60,771 nucleotides of DNA from JABSOG01 sp041583135 (GTDB lineage Bacteria; Pseudomonadota; Gammaproteobacteria; Enterobacterales; Alteromonadaceae), in NCBI GenBank assembly GCA_041583135.1, contig JBFHGJ010000025.1:1-60771 (forward strand), in the 5' to 3' direction. A program made the translations under genes and the position numbers. Of the stretch, positions 18,104 through 26,941 are shown in pieces. Below the pieces are notes generated by a model. The model saw only the letters and a list, made by a program, of their open reading frames with translations, was not told where the DNA came from and searched no databases. Every line of letters begins with the position of its first letter. The first letter of the stretch is position 1.

Positions 18104-19623
18104 CTGCCAAGATATCCCAGCCCGATTAATGCAATAGAGGTCAATAAAAACATCATAGGCGCTTGCTGCTGGGCGCTTAACTGAGGGTTTATACCAATAA
18201 AGTCCGCCATGCTCCTTTGTACTGGCCCTGCGTACCATACTACAGTGAATAATATCTCAAAGGTTCTACTGGTATTGGTCAACGCACCACAAGCCATGGC
18301 AAACGATGGGATAAACAGCGCGCCGCTAAGTAACATCATAGCGGAGGTCAACTCACCGCTAACCGCAAAGCGCACAAACGCAGGACTAACCACCATCAGC
18401 GCCACCACAAAACCAGCACTGAGCTGAGCAATAAAAGGTTTACCTAGGACATTGGCGCTACTGAACACCAGTTGCTCGGCATTTTCGCTCAATTCTCGAT
18501 GTCCCATCCCAGAGAAGACCAATACACAAAGCAGCCAACTCGTCGGTAAAATGGCAAAACGTACCACCTCAAGGGGCAATAAGAGCTGTACAACGGCAAG
18601 TGCCAATATCGCCAGATACCACCAGTTGGGCTCTCCGCGCAGCAGCAATAAGCATTCCTGCCTAACCAAGCGAGTAAAAGCCCACCTTGAGGAAGCCTTG
18701 GCAAACAAAGCACTTAAAGGGTTAAACAGCAAAGCGGCAAGTGCATTTAGTTTTCCTGAATTCTCGGTGGTGTTGACTACCGCTTTATTGTTGTTAAAGC
18801 GGTCAAAAAATACAACGGCCAATGCCAACAACACAAAACTGACCGCCAGCAAGCTCAGCAAATAACCCCAAGAGACAGCTAAATACTCCATGCCTTGCCA
18901 AGTGAACAATCGCAGCGCTTCATCACCAGAAGTGCTTATACCGATATAAACGCCACCTTCGCTTTGTGGCGCGAATGCTTTAATGTCTTGCGCCATTTGC
19001 TCGACGACCATGCCAACGCCTGAGCCACCTTCAACCGCATATATCACCAAAGACATCCACACAAAAAAGTACACCACATTGCCAATACCGCCTCTGAGCA
19101 AAGGAATACTCTCAAATAACAAGGCAGCACTGGCTATCACCAGCAACATCGGTAAGACCAACAGGATCTGCGGGGTAACAATCGGCAATAGGGCGACTTC
19201 TCGCGACTCCCCATGCCATTGCTGAACAAAAAACAGCGCCACTGTCATGGCTAAAGACAATCCCAGCAACAACGCAGCATTTGCCAGCCATTTACCCACA
19301 ATATATTGTGTTTTGGTCACAGCAGTCGCGGCGATCAGCTCACATGCCCCTCTTTTCCTATCGCCTTCAACTGCATTTTTGATCAAATAAAAACAGATCA
19401 CCGGCAAAAACGTCGCACTCAAAACAGCCAAGGTCGCTCCCATCCAGTGGGCGTTGTATATGCCGCGATATCCGGCGATCAAAATAGTGTTATAGCCATC
19501 ATCTTTGCTTGGGAAAAACAGTGCAGTCACAATACACATCAACAGCAAGCTGACAATGTAATTACGCCTTCTCACCCTGTCTTTAAAGTCGGCCAGAAAG
19601 GTATGTAAGATTGGCCTTAACAT
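18085..19623 (-). CDS. ABC-2-type exporter permease
   Basis: A 512-residue integral membrane protein with roughly 12 hydrophobic segments, separated by a periplasmic loop (about residues 190-240) and a cytoplasmic middle section rich in basic residues. ATG 19623 was chosen because it overlaps the ATPase stop as ATGTTAA, which indicates translational coupling. Such double-length permeases pair with a single ATPase in two-gene exporters of the Nos/Gld/antibiotic-resistance type. The substrate cannot be deduced: no biosynthetic genes, toxin or lantibiotic precursor is nearby. Conserved features include an early KNAVEGDRKRG segment typical of ABC-2 permeases of this group. It is convergent with the S9 peptidase gene. 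Confidence 0.85.
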   Translation of the reverse strand: MLRPILHTFLADFKDRVRRRNYIVSLLLMCIVTALFFPSKDDGYNTILIAGYRGIYNAHWMGATLAVLSATFLPVICFYLIKNAVEGDRKRGACELIAATAVTKTQYIVGKWLANAALLLGLSLAMTVALFFVQQWHGESREVALLPIVTPQILLVLPMLLVIASAALLFESIPLLRGGIGNVVYFFVWMSLVIYAVEGGSGVGMVVEQMAQDIKAFAPQSEGGVYIGISTSGDEALRLFTWQGMEYLAVSWGYLLSLLAVSFVLLALAVVFFDRFNNNKAVVNTTENSGKLNALAALLFNPLSALFAKASSRWAFTRLVRQECLLLLRGEPNWWYLAILALAVVQLLLPLEVVRFAILPTSWLLCVLVFSGMGHRELSENAEQLVFSSANVLGKPFIAQLSAGFVVALMVVSPAFVRFAVSGELTSAMMLLSGALFIPSFAMACGALTNTSRTFEILFTVVWYAGPVQRSMADFIGINPQLSAQQQAPMMFLLTSIALIGLGYLGRLRQRH

Positions 19624-20519
19624 AGCGCACACTCCGAGTGAGTCGCCGCTGTTAAATCGTTACTGTGGGTGTAATACAGAAAAACATCTTCAAGTGTCGG
19701 CTCAACATTCACCGCCCCAGCCATCGGTTGTTCATCAGCAATCACATGCAGATGAAAGCCATCGGCTCTACGAGCTGTATGAGAAATGCAATATCGCTGG
19801 CGCATTTCGGCCAGCGCCTCTTGCGCCAGCACACAATACCAAACGCGATTTTGCAACCGCCCCATCAGCTGCTCGGGGGTATCATACGCCAATAGCTGAC
19901 CTTGATTGAGAATAGCGATGTTATCGGCAATCGACTCAACATCGCTGACAATATGAGTCGATAGAATGATCACTCGCTCACCACCCAACTCTGCCAACAT
20001 ATCGCGAAAGCGTGCTCGCTCTTGCGGGTCTAACCCAACGGTCGGTTCATCGACAATCAGCAACTGTGGGTCGTTGAGCAAAGCTTGGGCAATACCAACG
20101 CGCTGTTTCATACCACCGGAATAACCTTTTAATGGTTTATCCGCCACTTCGCTCAAGTTAACCTGCTCAAGCAATAGATTGATGCGCTCGTCGCAAAGGC
20201 CAGCTTCAACCCCTTTCAAAGCTGCCAAATATTGCAAAAACTCACGTGCCGACAAATGCTCGTATACACCGAAACTTTGCGGTAAATAGCCTAAGGTTTT
20301 GCGTAACGCTTCAGGATTTCTTATGATGTCTTGCCCTTGCCACAACACTTGGCCAGCACTGGGCTTGCTGATGGTTGCCAATATTCGCATTAGTGATGAC
20401 TTGCCAGCGCCATTAGGGCCAAGTAAACCGATAACACCGGGCTTAAGTTCAAGACTAAATCGGTTAAGCGCAATTTTGTCTTGACCGTATTGTTGAGTCA
20501 GATTTTGAATTTCCAGCAT
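19617..20519 (-). CDS. ABC exporter ATP-binding protein
   Basis: A 300-residue cytoplasmic ATPase that powers the adjacent permease. Walker A is GPNGAGKSS, the Q-loop LPQSFG, the signature YSGGMKQR, Walker B LLIVDEP followed by TVGLD, and the H-loop ILSTHIVSDVE; all look intact. After about residue 215 comes a C-terminal extension, ending in HSNDLTAATHSECALC, typical of exporters of the CcmA/DrrA type. ATG 20519 begins directly at MLEIQNLTQQYG; the frame runs 16 codons further upstream without a plausible start. It overlaps the permease gene by seven bases. The divergent small membrane-protein gene begins 216 bp away, leaving room for both promoters. Confidence 0.92.
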   Translation of the reverse strand: MLEIQNLTQQYGQDKIALNRFSLELKPGVIGLLGPNGAGKSSLMRILATISKPSAGQVLWQGQDIIRNPEALRKTLGYLPQSFGVYEHLSAREFLQYLAALKGVEAGLCDERINLLLEQVNLSEVADKPLKGYSGGMKQRVGIAQALLNDPQLLIVDEPTVGLDPQERARFRDMLAELGGERVIILSTHIVSDVESIADNIAILNQGQLLAYDTPEQLMGRLQNRVWYCVLAQEALAEMRQRYCISHTARRADGFHLHVIADEQPMAGAVNVEPTLEDVFLYYTHSNDLTAATHSECALC

Positions 20520-20735
20520 CACTGTCACTCTTTTGCATTTGAGGTTACATTGTTGTTGTGTGGCCAATTACGGCAGAAAATTGCAGGCAAAGCTTAGGCC
20601 AAATACTATTTATTGTTTAATTTCAAAATATTAGCAAGTTATCATCACCAAAAGCGCACGCGCTAGAAAGGCAGCCGCCACCAAATTCTGGCGAGTTTGA
20701 CCAATAGGCGAAGCCCGATTACAACAGGAAAAAGT

Positions 20736-21113
20736 ATGAAGAAAATCGATTTGTTGACCGTGATCGTCTCCTCGGCCACGTTGGGGCTATTCTGTTTATG
20801 TAGCCTATTGCTGATATGGCAATATGGCGAGATCCGCGATGATATCGACAGCCGCAACAATAAGAATATCGACACCACCATGGATTATGTCCAACAACTC
20901 GAAAGTGGTGCGAGCATCGACAGACAGGCCTTAGGCGAGCATTTGCAGGCCAACGTCAAAACCATTCGCGCCCATCAGGATGAATGGCTGTTGATGCGCC
21001 ATACCCTCACCTCTTTTGTCTTTATTCTGACTTTAATCGTGATCTCCCATTTGCTGTTTGTCTATACCTTTGTCAAAGCGGCCATCACTAGATCTGGCAA
21101 CCCCCGGCAATAG
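20736..21113 (+). CDS. Small two-TM membrane protein, function unknown
   Basis: A 125-residue protein with one hydrophobic segment at residues 4-28 and another at about 88-113. Between them is a ~55-residue, charged, helix-prone region (EIRDDIDSRNNKNIDTTMDY, then IDRQALGEHLQANVKT). That layout resembles the sensor half of a chemoreceptor or histidine kinase without any signalling domain, but I recognise no family. ATG 20736 has AGGAAAA just upstream; the frame continues upstream to 20697 without a start supported by a ribosome site. It lies 45 bp before the DUF2750 gene and may share its transcript. Confidence 0.7.
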   Translation: MKKIDLLTVIVSSATLGLFCLCSLLLIWQYGEIRDDIDSRNNKNIDTTMDYVQQLESGASIDRQALGEHLQANVKTIRAHQDEWLLMRHTLTSFVFILTLIVISHLLFVYTFVKAAITRSGNPRQ

Positions 21114-21158
21114 CCGTTAAACTGCGCCACAGCACATTCACCGTTAAAAGGAAGCCCC

Positions 21159-21533
21159 ATGAGCTTAACCCAAATCGATATCGACAACCTGTTAAAAGGT
21201 CCGGCGCAAAATCGCTATGATCATTTCATCAAAACGGCACTGCAAGAGCAAAAAGTGTGGGCGCTGTATGACGACAACTGGGCGATGTCCGGCACGGCCG
21301 AGGGCAAAATGGTCTTTCCACTGTGGCCAGATAAAGTGTTTGCCGAGCTTTGCGCCAGCGGCGAATGGGCAAACTATAAAGCGGTCGCACTGGCCCTTGA
21401 GGAAGTGCGTGACAATCTGTTGCCGCAACTACAGGAAAAAGACATTTTGCCGGGCATCTTCTTCACCTTAGAAGATGGTAGTGTCGAGGTAGAGATGGAA
21501 GAATTGATTGAGGCGTTGCAGTCAACACAGTAA
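21159..21533 (+). CDS. DUF2750 family protein
   Basis: A 124-residue soluble acidic protein. The core pattern KVWALYDDNWAM, then MVFPLWPDKVFAELCASGEW and ILPGIFFTLEDGSVEV, matches the DUF2750 family, compact cytoplasmic proteins of unknown function found next to unrelated genes in gammaproteobacteria. ATG 21159 is preceded by AAGGAAG. It is the last gene before a strong hairpin shared with the convergent cyclophilin gene. Nothing in the context suggests a role. Confidence 0.75.
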   Translation: MSLTQIDIDNLLKGPAQNRYDHFIKTALQEQKVWALYDDNWAMSGTAEGKMVFPLWPDKVFAELCASGEWANYKAVALALEEVRDNLLPQLQEKDILPGIFFTLEDGSVEVEMEELIEALQSTQ

Positions 21534-21539
21534 GGACTA

Positions 21540-21570
21540 TGCGCTTGAAGTTATCGTTACTTCAAGCGCA
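21540..21570. terminator. Bidirectional hairpin between DUF2750 and cyclophilin genes
   Basis: A perfect 12-bp stem TGCGCTTGAAGT/ACTTCAAGCGCA with a 7-base loop lies 7 bp after the DUF2750 stop and 22 bp after the convergent cyclophilin stop. T-tracts are weak on both sides. Confidence 0.7.
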
Positions 21571-21591
21571 CATTTGACCTAAGCGCCAAGA

Positions 21592-22416
21592 TTAGCGTTT
21601 GCGTCTAACCCCAGCCAAACCCAGCATAAACAGCGCAGCAAAACCAAGTGAACCGCCACCACTGCTGCCGCTCGATGAATCACCACCAGAGTCGCCATTA
21701 TTATTGTCGTTACCATAGTTCGGATTGACCGCTGGGTTTAAACCGGCGGCAGTATCCACTGCGGCATCTTCAATGGTCGCGGTATGGATAATGATGAAGT
21801 TGTTTTCATTCGGCATAATGCCATCGCCATAATCAGTGGCGACATAATCTCTTAGAGGCAGGCTAACGAAGGCCCCGCTACTATAGACTGCACCAAAGTT
21901 AAATGCGGTATAGTCGGCGATTTGGTCAACCAACGCCATGCTATCGCTGGTCAGTTCACCAAATACGCTATAACCCTGTTCGGCGGAATCCAAGTTGGTA
22001 CTGCCGCTGTTGTTGTCTGTTAGATTGATAAAAAACTCGCTGGTGGCGCTGTTTGGCTGACCGGCCACTTTGGCCATTGAAATGGTGGCTCTGACGTTAG
22101 AGAGTTTAGGCTCATTGGCCACTGGAGAATAGGTTTCAATATGATCAAAACTGGTGCCTGTGGTGTAACCATAGCCACCACCTTGGATAACAAAGCCCGG
22201 CACAGAACGATGAATGATGGTGTTATTGTAGCGGCCGTCGTTGACGTAGGCCAAAAAGTTGGTCACCGTCAAAGGCGTGGTTTCATCGTATAGGTTGATG
22301 TATAGATCACCGACGTTTGTCTCTAGTTTAACGATTGTGGCATCGGCACTTTGACTGTAAAGTCCGGCCACAGCCAAAGTACAGGCCAAGGTAGTTTTGA
22401 AATTCATAGCAGGCAT
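21592..22416 (-). CDS. Secreted cyclophilin-type peptidyl-prolyl isomerase with GlyGly-CTERM tail
   Basis: A 274-residue protein: signal peptide (to about SADA, residue 26), then a cyclophilin domain (LETNVGDLYINLYDETTPLT, FLAYVNDGRYNNTIIHRSVP, FVIQGGGY, EFFINLTDNN, SVFGELT), then a Gly/Ser/Asp-rich linker and a tail GGGSLGFAALFMLGLAGVRR, lysine and arginine at the end. That tail is the GlyGly-CTERM sorting signal processed by rhombosortase, which implies export by type II secretion and surface attachment. The catalytic domain catalyses cis-trans isomerisation of prolyl bonds. Start 22416 has a GAGTGA ribosome site; 22407 is the alternative. No rhombosortase gene is in the window. Confidence 0.88.
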   Translation of the reverse strand: MPAMNFKTTLACTLAVAGLYSQSADATIVKLETNVGDLYINLYDETTPLTVTNFLAYVNDGRYNNTIIHRSVPGFVIQGGGYGYTTGTSFDHIETYSPVANEPKLSNVRATISMAKVAGQPNSATSEFFINLTDNNSGSTNLDSAEQGYSVFGELTSDSMALVDQIADYTAFNFGAVYSSGAFVSLPLRDYVATDYGDGIMPNENNFIIIHTATIEDAAVDTAAGLNPAVNPNYGNDNNNGDSGGDSSSGSSGGGSLGFAALFMLGLAGVRRKR

Positions 22417-22544
22417 TTCACTCTATGTTGTTGTAATAGTTTCTAACCAGCGGCAGAATAAACCACCGCCAATGATAAATCCAGCCGATCAACGGCGCCT
22501 TAGCCAAACGATAACAAATTGATACACCTTTAAGGAAAGACGGC

Positions 22545-24230
22545 TTGTCCGGACAAACACAGACCCGCTATCAAATCGACGATTTAATCTTAGATACCCA
22601 CCTAGGGACACTACGCCGTGGCGACGAAGAAATAGCCCTGCCGCAGCTTAGTTACCTGTTGTTGTGCGAATTGGTAGAGCAAGCCCCGGCCATCATCTCA
22701 CAAGATGAGTTGATGAACCGAGTTTGGGGTGAGCAAATCGTCAGCGATGAAACGCTAAAACAACGGATCAAGCTGCTGCGTCAAGCCCTGAACGACACCC
22801 CACAGGCACCCAGATATATCGAATCGGTTAGAGGCAGAGGCTATCGTTGTGTCGCCGACGTACACAAACAGCGGCTCAAAACCAAGCCAAGCGACGATAG
22901 CATCAATTTGAAGCTGCACGACAGGCTGCCGATCAATTTCTTTCAGCCTAGCGGCGAATACTGGCGTTTAGCCGGATTTTTTTTGCTGATGACCGCAACC
23001 GTCTTAGCAGTCGTTCTAAGTGTCAATTTGCTCAGAACAGCGGATAAGACACCAGCAGTACCAACTCAAAAAAGCGCCCAAGTCTTACAAACCGATAGAG
23101 CCAAGGCCGCCTATGACAAAGGTAGAACCTTTTATTTACGCTATCAGCCGATGGACAACGAAATGGCCATCAAATCGTACTTAAAGGCAACCGAACTCGA
23201 TCCCAATTACGCCCTCGCCTATGCCGGTCTTGCCGATGCCTATGCCCAAGGCGTCTTTCAGTTCAGCGGTGAACCAAGCTGGCGTAAGCTAGCATTAGAT
23301 GCGGCGTTTGAAGCGGTAATGCTCGACGATACCTTAGCGCAAAACTATAAGTCACTGGGCAACGCTCACTATGTCAATGGTCACTTGTCACAGTCTTTAA
23401 GTGCCAACTTGAAGGCCGTTGCGCTCGATAGCGGCTTTATCGAAGCACAAGCATCATTGGGTTATATCTATTCTGAACGAGGCGAACTGAAAAATGCCCT
23501 TGCCCGGCATTTGAATGTGTTGGCTCAGGATTGGCAATACTCGGTAAACTGGTTTCATGTCGCTTTAACCCTTCACCGTTTGGGGCTGAGCGAAAAGGCC
23601 AAAAGCTGGTATCAGTACAGTCAAGAACATCAACCCAACTATCACTTGGCAACTTATCACTATAGTCATTTATTGATGCAGACTGGCAAAGAGCACGAGG
23701 CACTCGCCTTACTCAAGCAGGCAGAAAACCGCTCGCCAGATAGCGCCAATGTCGTTAGAGGACTGGTGGATTATTATTTACTCAACGACAGCTTCGAACA
23801 AGCTGCGCCATGGTTTCATAAGCTGGCACTAATTAGCGGCAGTGAAGGCCGCCAATATGCACAGCTATTATCCATCATGATTGACGCGCCAACAGACACG
23901 CAAGCCTTGCAGCAGTGGTATGACAAATATGCAAGGCAATATGATGAAAGGCCGTTTCATTCAGTGCAGCTGGCCATGGCCGCCAGTGGATTAAAGAAAC
24001 CTCAGGCGGCACTGCGCCATTTGACCGAGGCGGTAGAACTTGGCTGGTTGAGCCGTTATTTCATCGAGCACTTGGCGTTCTTTGACCCCCTGCAACAAGA
24101 CCCCAAGTTTGCCAAGTTAATACAATTTATCGAACGTAAGCAGTTGGCCCAGCGCCAGCAGGTCGATAACGCGCAATTGCTCAAAGCATTAAAAGCACGC
24201 CCACAACTGTATAAAAATGGCGGTTTATGA
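22545..24230 (+). CDS. CadC/ToxR-like membrane regulator with periplasmic TPR domain
   Basis: A 561-residue one-component regulator. Residues 1-105 form an OmpR/PhoB-type winged helix (FQ-less variant QIDDLILDTHLGTLRRG, LLCELVEQAPAIISQDELMN, DETLKQRIKLLRQAL, YIESVRGRGYRCV). One membrane segment follows at about 143-167 (LAGFFLLMTATVLAVVLSVN), and the rest is TPR-like helices outside the membrane. The start is a TTG at 22545 with AAGGAAA seven bases upstream; no ATG is near. The protein presumably senses something in the periplasm and binds DNA from the membrane. It is divergent from the cyclophilin gene across 128 bp, which makes that gene or itself a likely target, by inference. Confidence 0.88.
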   Translation: MSGQTQTRYQIDDLILDTHLGTLRRGDEEIALPQLSYLLLCELVEQAPAIISQDELMNRVWGEQIVSDETLKQRIKLLRQALNDTPQAPRYIESVRGRGYRCVADVHKQRLKTKPSDDSINLKLHDRLPINFFQPSGEYWRLAGFFLLMTATVLAVVLSVNLLRTADKTPAVPTQKSAQVLQTDRAKAAYDKGRTFYLRYQPMDNEMAIKSYLKATELDPNYALAYAGLADAYAQGVFQFSGEPSWRKLALDAAFEAVMLDDTLAQNYKSLGNAHYVNGHLSQSLSANLKAVALDSGFIEAQASLGYIYSERGELKNALARHLNVLAQDWQYSVNWFHVALTLHRLGLSEKAKSWYQYSQEHQPNYHLATYHYSHLLMQTGKEHEALALLKQAENRSPDSANVVRGLVDYYLLNDSFEQAAPWFHKLALISGSEGRQYAQLLSIMIDAPTDTQALQQWYDKYARQYDERPFHSVQLAMAASGLKKPQAALRHLTEAVELGWLSRYFIEHLAFFDPLQQDPKFAKLIQFIERKQLAQRQQVDNAQLLKALKARPQLYKNGGL

Positions 24231-24238
24231 TAGCTAAA

Positions 24239-24275
24239 ATCGCCCCTAGCGCACCAGGCAAATGCTAGAGGCGAT
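24239..24275. terminator. Hairpin between CadC-like and CBS genes
   Basis: Imperfect 12-bp stem ATCGCCCCTAGC/GCTAGAGGCGAT with a 13-base loop and one mismatch, placed between convergent genes. There is no T-run, so it is a weak call. Confidence 0.45.
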
Positions 24276-24325
24276 ATCGGTTGAACTGGCTATATTAATA
24301 CAGCGAAATAAAAACGCCCGTTAGA

Positions 24326-24766
24326 TCACCACTCATCTGAGCTGCTTTGTTCTTCATTCAGCTCCATAAGATTGATCGCCACATTGACAAAATCACTGTC
24401 GGTAATAATGCCCACCAACTTACTGTCATCGACAACCGGCAAACAACCCAATTTATGCTTTTGCAGATAAAGCGCTGCCTGTCTCAAACTGGCCTCTGGC
24501 TCGATGGTCACCAGCCGGGTTTTCATAAACTCGCTCACTGCAACGGTTTTTTCTTCTTCTAAACGCTGTTGTGGTGCCACCGCCGATAAACTCGACTGCT
24601 CGGCAGCCAACACATCGCGCTGTGAGATAAGCCCTACCAACTGACCGTCGGCTAAAATGGGAATATGGCGGATACGCTTTTCATACATCAATGCTCTGGC
24701 CTCAGACAAACTGGCTTCTGGCGCCAAAGTAAATGGTGTGGCGGTCATGATCTCTGACACTAACAT
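24326..24766 (-). CDS. Two-CBS-domain protein
   Basis: A 146-residue cytoplasmic protein made of two CBS motifs and nothing else. CBS1 is about residues 1-60 (VSEIMTATPFTLAPEASLSE, HIPILADGQLVGLISQRDVL) and CBS2 about 75-135 (VSEFMKTRLVTIEPEASLRQ, LGCLPVVDDSKLVGIITDSD). A CBS pair binds adenine nucleotides and works as an energy or redox sensor, usually by binding a partner. The acidic C-terminus (NEEQSSSDEW) is unremarkable. The ribosome site AAGGAAC is good. A perfect FNR box lies 97 bp upstream of the start codon (24863-24876), so oxygen-dependent expression is likely. Confidence 0.9.
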   Translation of the reverse strand: MLVSEIMTATPFTLAPEASLSEARALMYEKRIRHIPILADGQLVGLISQRDVLAAEQSSLSAVAPQQRLEEEKTVAVSEFMKTRLVTIEPEASLRQAALYLQKHKLGCLPVVDDSKLVGIITDSDFVNVAINLMELNEEQSSSDEW

Positions 24767-24862
24767 GGCTAGGTTCCTTATTGTTTTGTCAACTGCTGTC
24801 AGTAATAGTAGTCAAGGCCCATCAAGATTGCATCTGTTGCTGCCCGCCAGTGTCAGCGCTTT

Positions 24863-24876
24863 TTGATTCAGATCAA
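24863..24876. promoter_or_regulatory. FNR/EtrA-type binding site
   Basis: TTGATTCAGATCAA is an exact match to the FNR consensus TTGAT-N4-ATCAA. It sits between the divergent CBS gene (start 24766) and the lipoprotein gene (start 25019). Distances of roughly 100 and 150 bp to the start codons allow control of either or both. Confidence 0.65.
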
Positions 24877-25018
24877 TCTCAAATCACCAATTGACGAGCG
24901 CAGGTCTTACAAAGGTACACAAAATTAAGCTTGAAAAGCGACGTAGAATTTGACAATGTGTCAGTTCGCAGGAAATAGTGCACATCACGGAAATCTAAAT
25001 GGAACAGAGGCAGAAACA

Positions 25019-25969
25019 ATGCTAAAAAGAATCTTTTCGGTAGTCTTTATACTATTGATGGTCTCGGCATGTACGTCTAAAGAAGAACAGATCCGCAAGG
25101 CCATTGCCCAACAGGCAGAGGCGACGAACAATAGCCTAGTGCAATTAGCAAGTGCGCTAGACGCCGGACGCATTCGCAATACCGCCATCCTCAGACAATA
25201 TGCTCAGCAGCTCAGTCAAAGCCACCCCAACTATGCCGCTTTGGCCGACCAGTTGGCCAAAGATGCCACGACGCAAGGGCCGTTGTACAGCAATCTAATG
25301 GCGCGTTATAAAGACGCTAAAGACAATCCCGCCGCCTTCGCCGACTGGCAAGAGCGCATCAATGAATTACAAGCCGTTAAAGAAGGCGCGCAGTTAAGCC
25401 TGTTTAACGACGCTTTGACCGACCCTATCAATGTGTTGGCCGATTTATCAGCCGGCGCCTTACCAAGGGTTAACTCGATGTCCAGAGAAAGCGAGATCAG
25501 TGCCAACAAGGCGCAAGATTTAGGCGCAGGCTCGCAACTTATCGGCAATCCCAACTACGGTCAATGGCAAACTCAATCCAACGGCACCAGTTTTTGGATG
25601 TGGTATGGCATGTATCGTATGCTTGGTGATGTCGTTGGCGGCCCAAGCCGAGTGTATTACTCAGACTGGGGTCGTTATCGCGGTTACAGCTATTACAGCG
25701 ATTATGGCCGTCATCGCTATTCCAGTCCGAAGCAAAGGGCACAGCAGCAACAGTTGTATCAAAAAACCAAGAAAAGCTTTGCCGCTCGGGGCAAATCCTT
25801 TACCGGGCCTTACTCGAAAAAACGTGTCGGTGCGTCACAGTTAAGCCGTTCGAGTTATACGCCGCCCAAAAGCAGCAGCTACGCCAAAAAGTCGTCCTAT
25901 TCTCGCTCAGGCGGCTCGGTACGTAGCTCATCTTCGCGTACTTCTCGTGGTGGACGCGGCGGTAAGTAA
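25019..25969 (+). CDS. Lipoprotein with Tyr/Ser/Arg-Gly-rich tail, first gene of DUF350/PspA-type locus
   Basis: A 316-residue protein. ATG 25019 follows AGAGG and yields a lipobox (LLMVSAC, cysteine about residue 18); the frame extends upstream to 24950 without a signal. Residues 20-190 are mainly helical (KEEQIRKAIAQQAEATNNSL and following). The last ~110 residues are low-complexity: Tyr-rich (SRVYYSDWGRYRGYSYYSDY) then Ser/Lys/Arg-rich, ending SRTSRGGRGGK. The tail recalls the Gly/Ser/Arg-rich ends of DUF1190 (YgiB/YjfM) lipoproteins, which occur next to DUF350 genes in E. coli, but I would not assign it to that family. The DUF350 gene follows 39 bp downstream, so an operon is likely. Confidence 0.75.
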   Translation: MLKRIFSVVFILLMVSACTSKEEQIRKAIAQQAEATNNSLVQLASALDAGRIRNTAILRQYAQQLSQSHPNYAALADQLAKDATTQGPLYSNLMARYKDAKDNPAAFADWQERINELQAVKEGAQLSLFNDALTDPINVLADLSAGALPRVNSMSRESEISANKAQDLGAGSQLIGNPNYGQWQTQSNGTSFWMWYGMYRMLGDVVGGPSRVYYSDWGRYRGYSYYSDYGRHRYSSPKQRAQQQQLYQKTKKSFAARGKSFTGPYSKKRVGASQLSRSSYTPPKSSSYAKKSSYSRSGGSVRSSSSRTSRGGRGGK

Positions 25970-26008
25970 GCGCTGCGATAAAGAATAAATGAATCAGGAA
26001 GCTTAACC

Positions 26009-26908
26009 ATGATCGAATTTAATGCAATGAATCTTTGGAATCTACAGGCCCTTGCCATAGATTTCGTGATTATCTTTATCCTCTTTGTCAGCTTAAGGCT
26101 GATCAAAGGCTTAGTCTCCAATGTCAAAGCCACCGATGAAATAGCCAGTGAAGACAACTTTGCTTTTGGCGTTTCTTTTGCCGGTGGCATTGCCGCCCTT
26201 GCCATTATGCTCTCTGGCGCCAGCATGGGTGAATTTGGCAGTTCATTGCTCAATGAAGCCATCAATATGAGTGTATTTGGTGTGATTGGTTTGGTGTTGA
26301 TCACCGCCGGTCGCTTTTTTCAAGATAAAATCGTGCTGAACAAGATCTCTTTGCATCAGGAGATAGCCAAAGGCAATCTTGCTGCGGCCATTGTCGATTT
26401 GGGCAATGCCGTTGCGGTCGCGATTGTGATCCGCGCTTCAATGATATGGGTTGAAACAGAAGGCTTTAGCGCCATCCCAGTGATCTTAGGTGGCTTTGTG
26501 GTGTCGCAAATCGTTCTGACCCTAGCATCGGTTTACCGCGTCAAGCTGTTTAAAGTCAAAGCCTCGGGCGACAACTCTTGTATGCAGCAGGCACTTGAAG
26601 ATGGCAACGTCGCTTTGGCGGTACGTTACGCCGGTTACCTTGCAGGTGTTTCATTGGCCATCACTGCCGCTTCCGGATTTGTTCATTACGATGCGCAAAA
26701 CGTGTGGTTGGCGATTGCCTATTGGGGCATGGTGGCTGTGGTGATCTGTGTCGTCTTTACCCTCATTAAAGTGTTGGCCATGAAGCTCATCTTACCGGGC
26801 GTCGATTTATCCGATGAGGTAGACAACCAGAAAAACCTTGGGGTTGCGACCATCGAATCGGCAGTTGCGCTGGCCATTGGTTTGACTTTGGCGACCCTAT
26901 TGGCCTAA
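26009..26908 (+). CDS. Double DUF350 (YjfL-like) membrane protein
   Basis: A 299-residue inner-membrane protein with about eight hydrophobic segments arranged as two DUF350 repeats. Repeat 1 is roughly residues 10-140 (NFAFGVSFAGGIAALAIMLS, then GLVLITAGRFFQDKIVLNKI) and repeat 2 about 145-299 (NVALAVRYAGYLAGVSLAIT, then VDNQKNLGVATIESAVALAI). DUF350 proteins (E. coli YjfL) have no proven activity and are often encoded beside PspA-like, DUF2170 and spermidine-synthase-like proteins, as here. The ribosome site AGGAAG is well placed. The spermidine-synthase-like gene follows within 33 bp. Confidence 0.88.
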   Translation: MIEFNAMNLWNLQALAIDFVIIFILFVSLRLIKGLVSNVKATDEIASEDNFAFGVSFAGGIAALAIMLSGASMGEFGSSLLNEAINMSVFGVIGLVLITAGRFFQDKIVLNKISLHQEIAKGNLAAAIVDLGNAVAVAIVIRASMIWVETEGFSAIPVILGGFVVSQIVLTLASVYRVKLFKVKASGDNSCMQQALEDGNVALAVRYAGYLAGVSLAITAASGFVHYDAQNVWLAIAYWGMVAVVICVVFTLIKVLAMKLILPGVDLSDEVDNQKNLGVATIESAVALAIGLTLATLLA

Positions 26909-26941
26909 CTCTGTTATAGCGCGACGCTCGTGGAACGGGTC

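Noticed and set aside
24951..24963. TGACAATGTGTCA as a third copy of the TGACATA-N-TATGTCA operator
   Set aside because: The half-sites TGACA/TGTCA are three bases apart instead of five and the inner TA steps are missing, so it is not the same site.
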